Positions 7,464-15,022 of a DNA stretch of 64,000 nucleotides are shown piece after piece. Numbering within the stretch: position 1 is the stretch's first letter; each line of letters starts with the position of its first letter. Both the position numbers and the translations under genes were made by a program. The notes under the pieces were generated by a model that had not been told where the DNA came from, did no database searches, and saw only the letters and a list, made by a program, of their open reading frames with translations. The stretch lies in contig NZ_QSRL01000011.1 of the NCBI RefSeq assembly GCF_003437035.1, positions 13,061 through 77,060 of the forward strand. Direction: 5' to 3'. Origin of the DNA: Collinsella sp. TF08-11AT (GTDB lineage: Bacteria; Actinomycetota; Coriobacteriia; Coriobacteriales; Coriobacteriaceae).

Positions 7464-8783
7464 ATGCCTACCGATTCCATCCGCGATGCCGCTTTTTGCG
7501 ATGTCTTGAACCGCGAGCTTGTCTGTGCGCTCGGCTGCACCGAGCCTATTGCCGTTGCCTATGCAGCGGCGCTGGCGAGCCAGACACTCGGTTGCGAGCC
7601 CGATCATATGGACGTTGCCTGCTCGGGCAACATCATCAAGAACGTTAAGAGCGTGACCGTGCCCAATTCGGGCGGTATGCACGGTATTGAAGCAGCGGCC
7701 GTACTGGGTGCCGTGGGCGGTGACGCCAAGAGCGCGCTCGAGGTGCTCGAGTGCGTTAACGACGAAGATCGTGCTCGCGTGGCCGAGCTCCTCGTCGATG
7801 CCGGTTACTGCGATGTGTCGCTTGTCGAGGGTGTGCCCAACCTCTACATCAAGGTGACTGCCACAGCCGGGGGCCATACCGCGGTCGTCGAGATTACCGA
7901 CCACCACACCAATGTCACGTGCCATACGCTCGACGGTATTCCGGTGTGCGGCAAGTCGGCGGGGGAGTGCGCCGCCTGCGCCGAGCGCGTCGTGGCCGAG
8001 CGCGCGGCAGATAACGCCGACACGCCCATGTCGATCGAGTCCATCATCGACTTTATCGAGGGCGGCGACATCGAGAGCGTCCGCGCGGCCGTTGAGCGCC
8101 AGATTGAGCTGAACGGTGCGATCAGTGCCGAGGGCCTCGCGCACGCTTGGGGCGCCGAGGTGGGCCGTACGTTGCTGGGTGCTCGTGCCGATGACGTCGC
8201 CTGCCGTGCCCGTGCCCGTGCGGCCGCCGGGTCCGACGCCCGCATGAACGGTTGCGCGCTGCCGGTCGCCATTGTGTGCGGCTCTGGCAATCAGGGCATT
8301 ACCTGCGCATTGCCCGTCATGGAGTATGCCGAGTACCTGCGCTGCGACCACGATCGCCTGGTGCGCGCCGTAATTCTGTCCGATCTTATCGCCGTGCATA
8401 TCAAAAGTTATATTGGTGCGCTCTCGGCGTTTTGCGGTGCTATTTGCGCCGCATGCGGTGCCGGTGCCGCGATTACCTGGCTGTGTGGTGGCACGCGCGA
8501 GCAGATTGGCGCGACGGTCTCGAACACGCTCGGCAACGTTGGCGGCATCGTGTGCGATGGCGCCAAGGCAAGCTGCGCCGCCAAGATTTCCGCTGCCGTT
8601 GATGCGGCGATTCTGGGTCACGATATGGCCATGCAGGGTCGCGGCTTCCGCGCCGGTGAGGGCCTCATCCAGGATACCGTCGAGCAGACAATCGCCAGCA
8701 TGGGCTACGTGGGCCGTGTGGGCATGAAGGACACCGACGTCGAGATCCTCAACATCATGATCGGCAAGACTCGAGTTTGTTAG
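7464..8783 (+). CDS. L-cysteine desulfidase-like protein (UPF0597/CyuA family)
   Basis: The family (E. coli YhaM/CyuA, archaeal CdsB) includes iron-sulfur enzymes that break cysteine into pyruvate, ammonia and sulfide. The 439 residues hold RELVCALGCTEPIAVAYAAA near residue 17 and ACSGNIIKNVKSV near 51, the substrate-binding and cluster-ligand segments, and a C-terminal glycine-rich GNVGGIVCDGAKASCAAK block typical of serine dehydratase alpha-like domains. The start ATG 7464 follows GCAGGAG. It is monocistronic. The sulfide it could release fits the sulfur/selenium theme of the window. CyuR-type or other regulation is not visible. Confidence 0.85.
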   Translation: MPTDSIRDAAFCDVLNRELVCALGCTEPIAVAYAAALASQTLGCEPDHMDVACSGNIIKNVKSVTVPNSGGMHGIEAAAVLGAVGGDAKSALEVLECVNDEDRARVAELLVDAGYCDVSLVEGVPNLYIKVTATAGGHTAVVEITDHHTNVTCHTLDGIPVCGKSAGECAACAERVVAERAADNADTPMSIESIIDFIEGGDIESVRAAVERQIELNGAISAEGLAHAWGAEVGRTLLGARADDVACRARARAAAGSDARMNGCALPVAIVCGSGNQGITCALPVMEYAEYLRCDHDRLVRAVILSDLIAVHIKSYIGALSAFCGAICAACGAGAAITWLCGGTREQIGATVSNTLGNVGGIVCDGAKASCAAKISAAVDAAILGHDMAMQGRGFRAGEGLIQDTVEQTIASMGYVGRVGMKDTDVEILNIMIGKTRVC

Positions 8784-8796
8784 TTACGCCTGAGGT

Positions 8797-8820
8797 TCCG
8801 CCGTTCTGCCGAACGGCGGA
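8797..8820 (+). terminator. Hairpin after the cysteine desulfidase gene
   Basis: TCCGCCGTTC (8797-8806) pairs with GAACGGCGGA (8811-8820), loop TGCC, 14 bases after the stop. There is no T tract, so it may stabilise the 3' end rather than terminate alone. Confidence 0.5.
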
Positions 8821-8834
8821 CCGGCCGACGCTGC

Positions 8835-8932
8835 AAACGTCCCTAAGCGGCAATCTGCCTTTCAATCGTCGGGCATGGCCAGAAGGCCTATGCCCTCCTC
8901 TTTCAAGGCACATTGCTCGCTTAGGGACGTTT
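8835..8932. repeat. Inverted-repeat element, GCAATCTGCC-core family, copy D
   Basis: Arms AAACGTCCCTAAGCG (8835-8849) and its exact complement (8918-8932) enclose a 68-base core with GCAATCTGCCTTTCAA, an inner hairpin GGGCATGGCC/GGCCTATGCCC, and TTTCAAGGCA. The core recurs at 12027-12095 with wholly different arms and a compensated base pair in the inner hairpin (GGCC/GGCC here, GACC/GGTC there). It lies 50 bases after a stop codon. Confidence 0.85.
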
Positions 8933-8974
8933 TCGCTGACTTATGCTCAACCTGTAATGTGACAAAGGTAGTCA

Positions 8975-9048
8975 TTGGGGACGTTCTTAAATGACTAGCC
9001 GTTGGGGACGTTCTTGTTTGACTAGTTTTTTAGAACGTCCCCAACGGC
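8975..9048. repeat. GGGGACGTTCT repeats and 17-bp inverted repeat
   Basis: TTGGGGACGTTCTT followed by TGACTAG occurs twice in direct orientation (from 8975 and from 9002). The second copy also pairs with 9032-9048 as a 17-bp perfect hairpin (8998-9014 with 9032-9048). It lies at the 3' end of the minus-strand hydrolase gene and may end its transcript. Confidence 0.75.
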
Positions 9049-9054
9049 TAACCC

Positions 9055-9813
9055 TTACGAGAGTTCGTCGGCTACTTGGTGTTCGTAGAAGGCTTCTACT
9101 ACGGCGTTAAAGTCGCGGGCGAAGCCTTCCATGGTTCCGCGCCAGGTGACTCGGTTGGGCTTGCCCTGGCCTACATAGGCAGTCTGAATGCCGCAGGCGG
9201 GGCTAGGGAAGTCGCGTTTGGGATCGTTGCCCACCATAAGGACCTCGTGCGGTTCGAGCCCCATCACCTGAAGCTGCTCTAGATAGTAGGTGGCATCAGG
9301 CTTGCAGCGGGTGGCGTTTCCCATGTGCGTGACGAGCTCAAAGGGGGCGTCGGCCAGGTCGCCCCAACCCATGCGGCACTCGATGACCCCCTGCGGAAAG
9401 CTGGGGTTGGTAAAGAGCGCGCAGCGCAGCCCTGCGTCCTGTACGGCCTGGAGCGCGGCGTGTGCGCCCGGCATGGCATGGGCGTTGATGAGTTCGTCAT
9501 TCTTGTACGGCAGGACTTCGCGATCGTAGTAGGTAAACGCCTCGTAGATGAGTGGGTCCGAGAGGCAAATGCCGCACCGGCGCTCAACCTCTTCCTGGTA
9601 AAACTCAAGATTGGTGCGATTGTCCGTACTGTTGCGACGATTGGCGTTGAGGTCGACCAGGATGGTGCCGAGGCGTGCCATCGTGCCCCCGCGGCTGCGA
9701 CGTCCGATATCCGCGAGCATCGATGAGACATCCTTAAAATAGCGAAGGATGAACGCATTGAGGTTAATGCTAAGAAGCGTCTCGTCCATATCGAAAACGA
9801 CTGCTTTGAGCAC
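9055..9813 (-). CDS. HAD-superfamily hydrolase (phosphoglycolate phosphatase-like)
   Basis: A predicted cytoplasmic phosphatase of 252 residues. DMDETLL near residue 8 carries the nucleophile Asp, FTNPSFP near 130 is motif II, CKPDATYY near 170 supplies the lysine, and GNDPKRDFPSPACGIQTAYVG near 195 is motif IV. A helical cap lies between motifs I and II. The start is taken as GTG 9813 because a GAGAAAGG ribosome binding site precedes it and the reading VLKAVVFDMDET is the family N-terminus; a longer ATG start at 9966 would run into the rpsA promoter region. The substrate is not known. Confidence 0.85.
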   Translation of the reverse strand: MLKAVVFDMDETLLSINLNAFILRYFKDVSSMLADIGRRSRGGTMARLGTILVDLNANRRNSTDNRTNLEFYQEEVERRCGICLSDPLIYEAFTYYDREVLPYKNDELINAHAMPGAHAALQAVQDAGLRCALFTNPSFPQGVIECRMGWGDLADAPFELVTHMGNATRCKPDATYYLEQLQVMGLEPHEVLMVGNDPKRDFPSPACGIQTAYVGQGKPNRVTWRGTMEGFARDFNAVVEAFYEHQVADELS

Positions 9814-9968
9814 GCGGGCACCTTTCTCGAAAAATCGTTCCAGAATCGTATGTCTGGGATACTTTACCCCAAAGCAGTATGCTTCACTGCTTATCGTCAA
9901 CTTGTGGAGACAGTCGTTCACAAGATTGCGAAAAAGTCTCCATACGAGTAAAAAATCGCAGTTCACGC

Positions 9969-9997
9969 TTGAAATCGAAGTGATTTCCCCGTAATCT
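9969..9997 (+). promoter_or_regulatory. Promoter of rpsA
   Basis: TTGAAA (9969-9974), 17-base spacer, TAATCT (9992-9997). It gives a leader of about 125 bases before the rpsA start, which could host translational feedback; no specific structure was identified in it. Confidence 0.55.
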
Positions 9998-10128
9998 ATA
10001 CGGACGTGATTGCATAAGCGTCACATCAGTATCTGTCGGCTCCCGAGTGTTCCTAAACGTTGTGTGCTTGTCGCACCCTTCTGTAGGTCCTAGCAATCGG
10101 GGCCCCGTAGTTCGAAAGGGGTCCACCT

Positions 10129-11295
10129 TTGAGTGAGATTCAGAACTCGTCCATTTTCTCTCTTGACGATGTCAACGAGGAGGAGATGAACAACCTCATC
10201 GACGGTACGATTACCGACTTTGATGAGGGCGATCTCGTTAACGGCACTGTCGTTAAGATCGAGCATGACGAGGTGCTCGTTGACATCGGATTTAAGTCCG
10301 AGGGCGTTATCCCGGTCCGCGAGCTGTCCATCCGCAAGGACGCTAACCCTGCAGACATCGTTGCACTTGGTGATCCCATCGAGGCCCTCGTTCTCCAGAA
10401 GGAGGACAAGGACGGTCGTCTGGTCCTGTCCAAGAAGCGTGCCGAGTACGAGCGTGCTTGGAACCGCATCGAGGAGAAGTTCAACTCCGGCGAGAACGTC
10501 GAGGGCGAGGTTATCGAGGTTGTCAAGGGCGGCCTGATCCTTGACATCGGCCTGCGTGGCTTCCTGCCCGCTTCCCTCGTCGACCTCCGTCGCGTCAAGG
10601 ACCTCACCTCCTACATGGGCACCCGCATCGAGGCCCGCGTCATCGAGATGGACCGCAACCGCAACAACGTTGTCCTCTCCCGTCGCGTCGTGCTCGAGGA
10701 GTCCCGTAAGGCCGAGCGCTCCGAGATCCTGTCCAAGCTCAAGTCTGGCATGCGTCTCCAGGGCACCGTTTCCTCCATCGTCGACTTCGGCGCCTTCGTC
10801 GACCTCGGCGGTATCGACGGCCTCATCCACATCTCCGAGCTCTCCTGGAACCACGTCAACCATCCTTCCGAGGTTGTCAAGGTCGGCCAGGAGGTCGAGG
10901 TCGAGGTTCTCGACGTCGATCTCAACCGCGAGCGCATCTCCCTGGGTCTCAAGCAGACCACCGAGGATCCGTGGCGCGCACTGGTCAAGAAGTACCCCGT
11001 CGGCGCTATCGTCGAGGGCACTGTGACCAAGCTTGTCCCGTTCGGCGCTTTCGTCGATCTGGGCGAGGGCATCGAGGGCCTGGTGCACATCTCCGAGATG
11101 GCCAACAAGCACGTCGATCAGCCTTCTCAGGTCACCCATGTGGGCGACAAGGTTCAGGTCAAGGTCATGGAAATCGACCTCGACCGTCGTCGTATCTCCC
11201 TGTCCATGAAGTCTGCTGCTGAGACTCTGGGCGTCGAGATCGAGGTTACTCCGCTGCCTTCCGAGAAGAAGGACGAGGAGACCGATGCCGAGTAA
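10129..11295 (+). CDS. rpsA: 30S ribosomal protein S1
   Basis: Binds mRNA on the small ribosomal subunit. The 388 residues contain four S1 RNA-binding repeats: about residues 33-105, 120-190, 205-275 (IVDFGAFVDLGGIDGLIHISEL) and 292-362 (LVPFGAFVDLGEGIEGLVHISEM), shorter than the six repeats of E. coli and typical of Gram-positive and actinobacterial S1. An acidic N-terminus (SLDDVNEEEMNNL) and acidic tail are present. The start is TTG 10129 after AAAGGGG. Codon use is strongly biased toward C-ending codons, as expected for a highly expressed gene. Confidence 0.95.
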   Translation: MSEIQNSSIFSLDDVNEEEMNNLIDGTITDFDEGDLVNGTVVKIEHDEVLVDIGFKSEGVIPVRELSIRKDANPADIVALGDPIEALVLQKEDKDGRLVLSKKRAEYERAWNRIEEKFNSGENVEGEVIEVVKGGLILDIGLRGFLPASLVDLRRVKDLTSYMGTRIEARVIEMDRNRNNVVLSRRVVLEESRKAERSEILSKLKSGMRLQGTVSSIVDFGAFVDLGGIDGLIHISELSWNHVNHPSEVVKVGQEVEVEVLDVDLNRERISLGLKQTTEDPWRALVKKYPVGAIVEGTVTKLVPFGAFVDLGEGIEGLVHISEMANKHVDQPSQVTHVGDKVQVKVMEIDLDRRRISLSMKSAAETLGVEIEVTPLPSEKKDEETDAE

Positions 11296-11319
11296 ATCGG
11301 TTTGACGATCACTTGTTTT

Positions 11320-11353
11320 AAGGGATCCGTCCGCAATGGACGGGTCCCTTTTT
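11320..11353 (+). terminator. Intrinsic terminator of rpsA
   Basis: AAGGGATCCGTCC pairs with GGACGGGTCCCTT (11338-11350) and is followed by T residues. Confidence 0.85.
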
Positions 11354-11633
11354 GCATTTGCTGCTGAGGTGCGTGATGCTGCCCGTGCGCAATGCTGCCC
11401 GGGTTGTCTGTTTGCTATTGGGTTGTCGGTGCATGAAAAATGCCGACATCCCGCCTCGGGGAGGAGGCGGGAACACACTGAGTAGACGGAGGGGTGCGGA
11501 GCGCGGTCGCGTCTCGACTGACGACGTTGCCCATCGACAGGACCATTGTAACGCATGGCGGTTCTTGGTTTATCGTGTCGAGCGTTTGCGTTGTGCCATT
11601 GCCTGCGGTAACGGTGTGTTACACTCTTGCACT
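11354..11633. other. Spacer between rpsA and rnpB
   Basis: About 280 bases. It holds one GC hairpin (CCCGCCTC 11450-11457 with GAGGCGGG 11464-11471) without a T run. The rnpB promoter should lie at its end; TTGCCT (11599) and TACACT (11620) are suggestive but spaced by only 15 bases. Nothing else was recognised. Confidence 0.4.
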
Positions 11634-11995
11634 GCTGAGTGGGCCAGACGGTCGCGCGATGTGCTGCTTGCAGTACGCGTGAGGAAAGTCCGGGCTCCAG
11701 AGGGCGGGATGCCGGCTAACGGCCGGGCGGAGTGATCCGACGGAAAGCGCCGCAGAAAAGAAGACTCCCACCTGCGCCGCAAGGCGTAAAGGGAAAAGCT
11801 GAAACGGTGGTGTAAGAGACCACCAGCGTCGTGGCAACACGGCGGCTTGGCAAGCCCCATCCGGAGCAAGCGCGAATAGGAACGCTATGGGCCGGCCCGG
11901 TCCGCGTTCGGGTAGCGTGCGTGGAGCTGCACGGTAACGTGCAGACAAGATAAATGACCGTTCACGACAGAACCCGGCTTATCGGCCCACTCGGC
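11634..11995 (+). ncRNA. rnpB: RNase P RNA, bacterial type A
   Basis: Catalytic RNA that removes 5' leaders from pre-tRNAs. The ends pair as helix P1 (11634-11645 with 11984-11995). Conserved segments are in order: GAGGAAAGTCCGGGCTCC near 11681 (P3/P4 strand), AGAGACCACCAGC near 11815, the GCAAGCCCCATCCGGAGCAAG stretch and AATAGGAACGC region near 11850-11885, and ACAGAACCCGGCTTAT near 11967 (P4 and CR V). Length about 362 is typical. The GC-rich P12 region fits an actinobacterium. It lies between rpsA and a YigZ gene. Confidence 0.95.
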
Positions 11996-12011
11996 ACTTT
12001 GTTGACGCTGC

Positions 12012-12110
12012 GAACCCGTCAGCGCGGCAATCTGCCTTTCAAACCTTCGGGCATGACCATAAGGTCAATGCCCTCGGCTTTCAAGGCACCTTGCTCGCGC
12101 TGACGGGTTC
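12012..12110. repeat. Inverted-repeat element, GCAATCTGCC-core family, copy E
   Basis: Arms GAACCCGTCAGCGCG (12012-12026) and exact complement (12096-12110) enclose a 69-base core nearly identical to that at 8850-8917. The arms share no sequence with those of the other copy. It starts 17 bases after the 3' end of rnpB and may act as its downstream boundary. Confidence 0.85.
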
Positions 12111-12210
12111 TCGCTTTCGTTGACGGAATCATCGGCGTTGCCATTCTTTTTACTAGGGTTATCGTATTATTGAGGCTGTTTGTTGCTGCGCTTTATTTTG
12201 TTGAGGGGCT

Positions 12211-12849
12211 TTGTTGGACAGCTATTTTACTCTGCAATCGAATATTGAGGTTTCGGGCGAGTTTGTGGACCGCAAGAGCCGGTTTATTGCCCAGCTGGTC
12301 CATATTGAGTCCGAGGACGAGGCGAATGCCTTTATCGAGATGGTTCGCAAGCGTCATTATGACGCTCGACACAATGTTCCCGCGTGGATTTTGGTCGATG
12401 GACGCGAGCGCCAGAGCGATGATGGTGAACCGAGCCGCACGAGTGGTATGCCGACGCTCGAGGTGCTGCGCGGTGCGGGGCTCAAAAATGTTTGCTGCGT
12501 AGTAACGCGCTATTTTGGTGGCACGCTGTTGGGGCCTGGTGGTTTGGTGCGCGCCTATACCGCGGCGACGCAGGCGGCGGTGGCCGCGGCTCAGGAGGCC
12601 GGGCAGATCGTCGAGATGACGAGCGTCGTGCCGGTTGATGTGCATGTGGCCTATCCACAGTATGAGCAGGTGCTTCGCTTGGCGCAGGATTCGGGTGCCA
12701 AGGTTTCGGATACCGATTACGCGGATGCTGTGACACTTCACTTGGTGTTTAAAGCGGGGGAGCAAGAGCCGTTTTGCGCTAAGATGCGCGAGCTTATGGC
12801 GGGGCGCGAGGAGATTGAGGTCAGCGCTCCCGAGTTTGCTGAGTTCTAA
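12211..12849 (+). CDS. YigZ/IMPACT family protein
   Basis: A small conserved protein of the UPF0029 family; relatives (E. coli YigZ, eukaryotic IMPACT) have a nucleic-acid-binding fold and an unclear bacterial role. The 212 residues contain the signature DARHNVPAW near residue 51, SDDGEPSRTSGMP near 68 and NVCCVVTRYFGGTLLGPGGL near 94, followed by a C-terminal ferredoxin-like domain (DUF1949). The start is TTG 12211 or 12214 after GAGGGG; no ATG fits. It stands alone between rnpB and a convergent gene. Confidence 0.9.
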   Translation: MLDSYFTLQSNIEVSGEFVDRKSRFIAQLVHIESEDEANAFIEMVRKRHYDARHNVPAWILVDGRERQSDDGEPSRTSGMPTLEVLRGAGLKNVCCVVTRYFGGTLLGPGGLVRAYTAATQAAVAAAQEAGQIVEMTSVVPVDVHVAYPQYEQVLRLAQDSGAKVSDTDYADAVTLHLVFKAGEQEPFCAKMRELMAGREEIEVSAPEFAEF

Positions 12850-12916
12850 CGACGACGGCCGGCGTGCATTTGGATGAATCCCAAGCGCGCCGGCTGTCGT
12901 TTTATGTCGCTGCCGT

Positions 12917-13363
12917 TTACTCGGCGAGCTGCTTTAGTACATCGCAGGCGATTTCGACGGCATCGTCGATGCAACCGGGACAGCTGCGGAGCGGACCCTT
13001 GTCCGATCCGATGCCCTTGAGCGTGCCGCAGACGGTCGTCGTGTTCTTCTCGCCAAAGCGCTTGGCAATCTCGCGCGACAGTTTGTAGGTCTGGCCCTTG
13101 GTCTTGGGGTTTTCCATGCCATCGCTCATTACAAAGCCCATGATGGCCACGGCGCCCGAGATGGCACCGCAAGTTTCGGTCATGCCGCCCATGCCGGCGC
13201 CAAAGCCCTCGGTGAGGGTAAAGGCGACCTGGGGGTCGAGCCCGACGGCGGGCGCGAGCGTGCAGGCGACGGCCTGCGCGCAGTTAAAGCCGCGGGCGTG
13301 GTATTCGGCAGCCTGAGCCTGGCAGGTGGCAGTGTTGAGCTGAGTGGTATCAATCTGCTTCAT
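12917..13363 (-). CDS. C_GCAxxG_C_C family probable redox protein
   Basis: A 148-residue protein of a family named for its conserved cysteine pattern and common in anaerobes. NCAQAV near residue 27, GFGAGMGGMTETCGAISGAV near 53, then Cys in TTVCGTLKG and SCPGCIDDAVEIACDVL near the end give the spaced cysteines, thought to bind a metal or work in redox chemistry. The start ATG 13363 follows AAGGAG on the minus strand. No membrane segment. Its partner is unknown; nearby genes do not form an obvious operon with it. Confidence 0.85.
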   Translation of the reverse strand: MKQIDTTQLNTATCQAQAAEYHARGFNCAQAVACTLAPAVGLDPQVAFTLTEGFGAGMGGMTETCGAISGAVAIMGFVMSDGMENPKTKGQTYKLSREIAKRFGEKNTTTVCGTLKGIGSDKGPLRSCPGCIDDAVEIACDVLKQLAE

Positions 13364-13470
13364 CGGTGTCTCCTTGATTGCGGTGTACCCGCCTATGGTA
13401 CCCTTGCTGGCGCATTCGCTTATCGAGACCGCAGTGCATATCTCATTGTTTTTCGCCATCGAACACTTTC

Positions 13471-13509
13471 TTAAGATTTGGGACAAATAAACCTGATTAA
13501 TTTGTCCCA
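13471..13509. repeat. Second copy of the TTAAGATTTGGGACAAA repeat
   Basis: TGGGACAAAT (13479-13488) is inverted as ATTTGTCCCA (13500-13509), preceded by TTAAGAT. It matches the copy at 911-950 in both halves, including CTGATTAA between them. It lies between divergent genes, so an operator role is as possible as a repeat. Confidence 0.6.
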
Positions 13510-13597
13510 TAACCTATCGGCGGGATGGGTTGAGAGGGGTGCGGGGTAGCGGTATCGTGAACCGAATAAAAACAAAACCCAAGTAAGGGAGTTGGAT

Positions 13598-14881
13598 ATG
13601 AGCGAGCAGACCATCGGAACTACATGTGTTCAGGGCGGCTATCATCCGGGCGATGCGGAGCCGCGCCAGGTGCCCATCTACCAGTCCACCACGTGGAAGT
13701 ACGACACGTCCGAGCACATGGGCAAGCTGTTTGACCTGGAGGAGTCGGGCTACTTCTACAGCCGCCTGCAGAACCCCACGTGCGATCTGGTCGCTGCCAA
13801 GATCTGCGAGATGGAGGGTGGTACCGCGGCGATGCTCACGAGCTCGGGCATGGCTGCGAACTTCCTCGCGATCTTTAACGTTGCCGGTGCCGGCGATCAC
13901 GTGGTCGCAAGCTCTGCCATCTACGGCGGTACCTACAACCTGCTCGCCCACACCATGGGTCGTATGGGCGTCACCTGCACCTTTGTTGCCCCCGACTGCA
14001 CCGATGAGGAGCTCGAGGCCGCCTTTAAGCCCAACACCAAGCTCGTCTTTGGCGAGACGATCGCCAACCCTGCCCTTGCCGTGCTCGATATCGAGCGTTT
14101 TGCCAAGGCCGCGCATGACCACGGCGTGCCGCTGATGGTCGACAACACCTTCCCGACGCCTGTGATGTGCCGTCCCTTTGAGTGGGGCGCCGACATCGTC
14201 ACGCACTCCACCACCAAGTACATGGATGGCCATGCAGCCTACCTGGGTGGCGTGATTGTCGACCACGGCCAGTTTGACTGGATGGCCCATGCGGACAAGT
14301 TCCCGGGTCTCACCACGCCCGACGAGAGCTACCACGGCGTGACGTATGCCGAGAAGTTCGGTCGCGAGGGTGCCTTCATTACCAAGGCCACCGCGCAACT
14401 CATGCGCGATCTTGGCCCCATGCAGAACCCGCAGGCGGCGTTCTTCTTGAACAGCTCACTCGAGAGCCTGCATGTGCGTATGCCGCGTCATTGTGAGAAC
14501 GGCCTGGTCGTTGCCAAGTTCCTGCAGAGTCATCCCAAGGTGCGCTTCGTGAGCTATCCGGGCCTGGAGGGCGATAAGTACTATGACCTGGCTCAGAAGT
14601 ACATGCCCAACGGCACATGCGGCGTCGTGAGCTTTGGCTTTAACGGTGGTCGCGCGGCGGCCGAGACCTTTATGAAGAGCCTCAAGCTCGCCCAGATCGC
14701 CACGCATGTGGCCGACGCCCGCACTTGCTGCCTGCATCCCGCTAACGCCACGCACCGCCAGATGAACGATGAGGAGCTCATCGCCTGTGGCATTTCCGCC
14801 GACATGGTACGCCTGTCGTGCGGCCTCGAGGACACGGCCGATCTGATTGCCGACCTTGAGCAGGCGCTCGAGCAGTGCTAG
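13598..14881 (+). CDS. metY: O-acetylhomoserine sulfhydrylase-like Cys/Met metabolism PLP enzyme
   Basis: A PLP enzyme of the Cys/Met metabolism family that most likely adds sulfide to O-acetylhomoserine to give homocysteine. The 427 residues show YFYSRLQNPTCDL near residue 49, SSGMAANF near 84 (phosphate loop), NTFPTPVMCRPFEWGADIVTHSTTKYMDGH near 187 with the PLP lysine, and the long insertion around 230-280 that separates MetY from shorter gamma-lyases. The start ATG 13598 follows AAGGGAG. It is monocistronic with a strong terminator. A methionine gamma-lyase activity cannot be excluded. With the cysteine desulfidase at 7464, sulfide handling is well represented. Confidence 0.85.
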   Translation: MSEQTIGTTCVQGGYHPGDAEPRQVPIYQSTTWKYDTSEHMGKLFDLEESGYFYSRLQNPTCDLVAAKICEMEGGTAAMLTSSGMAANFLAIFNVAGAGDHVVASSAIYGGTYNLLAHTMGRMGVTCTFVAPDCTDEELEAAFKPNTKLVFGETIANPALAVLDIERFAKAAHDHGVPLMVDNTFPTPVMCRPFEWGADIVTHSTTKYMDGHAAYLGGVIVDHGQFDWMAHADKFPGLTTPDESYHGVTYAEKFGREGAFITKATAQLMRDLGPMQNPQAAFFLNSSLESLHVRMPRHCENGLVVAKFLQSHPKVRFVSYPGLEGDKYYDLAQKYMPNGTCGVVSFGFNGGRAAAETFMKSLKLAQIATHVADARTCCLHPANATHRQMNDEELIACGISADMVRLSCGLEDTADLIADLEQALEQC

Positions 14882-14948
14882 GCTAGCTCCGTACAAGGTG
14901 CCGATGCTGGCAGAAAGCTTCGGTGACTTTTCGTTCCGATTCCGTAGG

Positions 14949-14996
14949 CGGGACCCCAATCGCGACTGTTTGCAGGCGATCGGGGTCCCGTTTTTT
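14949..14996 (+). terminator. Intrinsic terminator after the MetY-like gene
   Basis: CGGGACCCC (14949-14957) pairs with GGGGTCCCG (14982-14990), extended by an ATCGC/GCGAT stem, and ends in TTTTTT. Confidence 0.85.
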
Positions 14997-15022
14997 GCAT
15001 TGCGCCACTCGAAAGGATGGAT

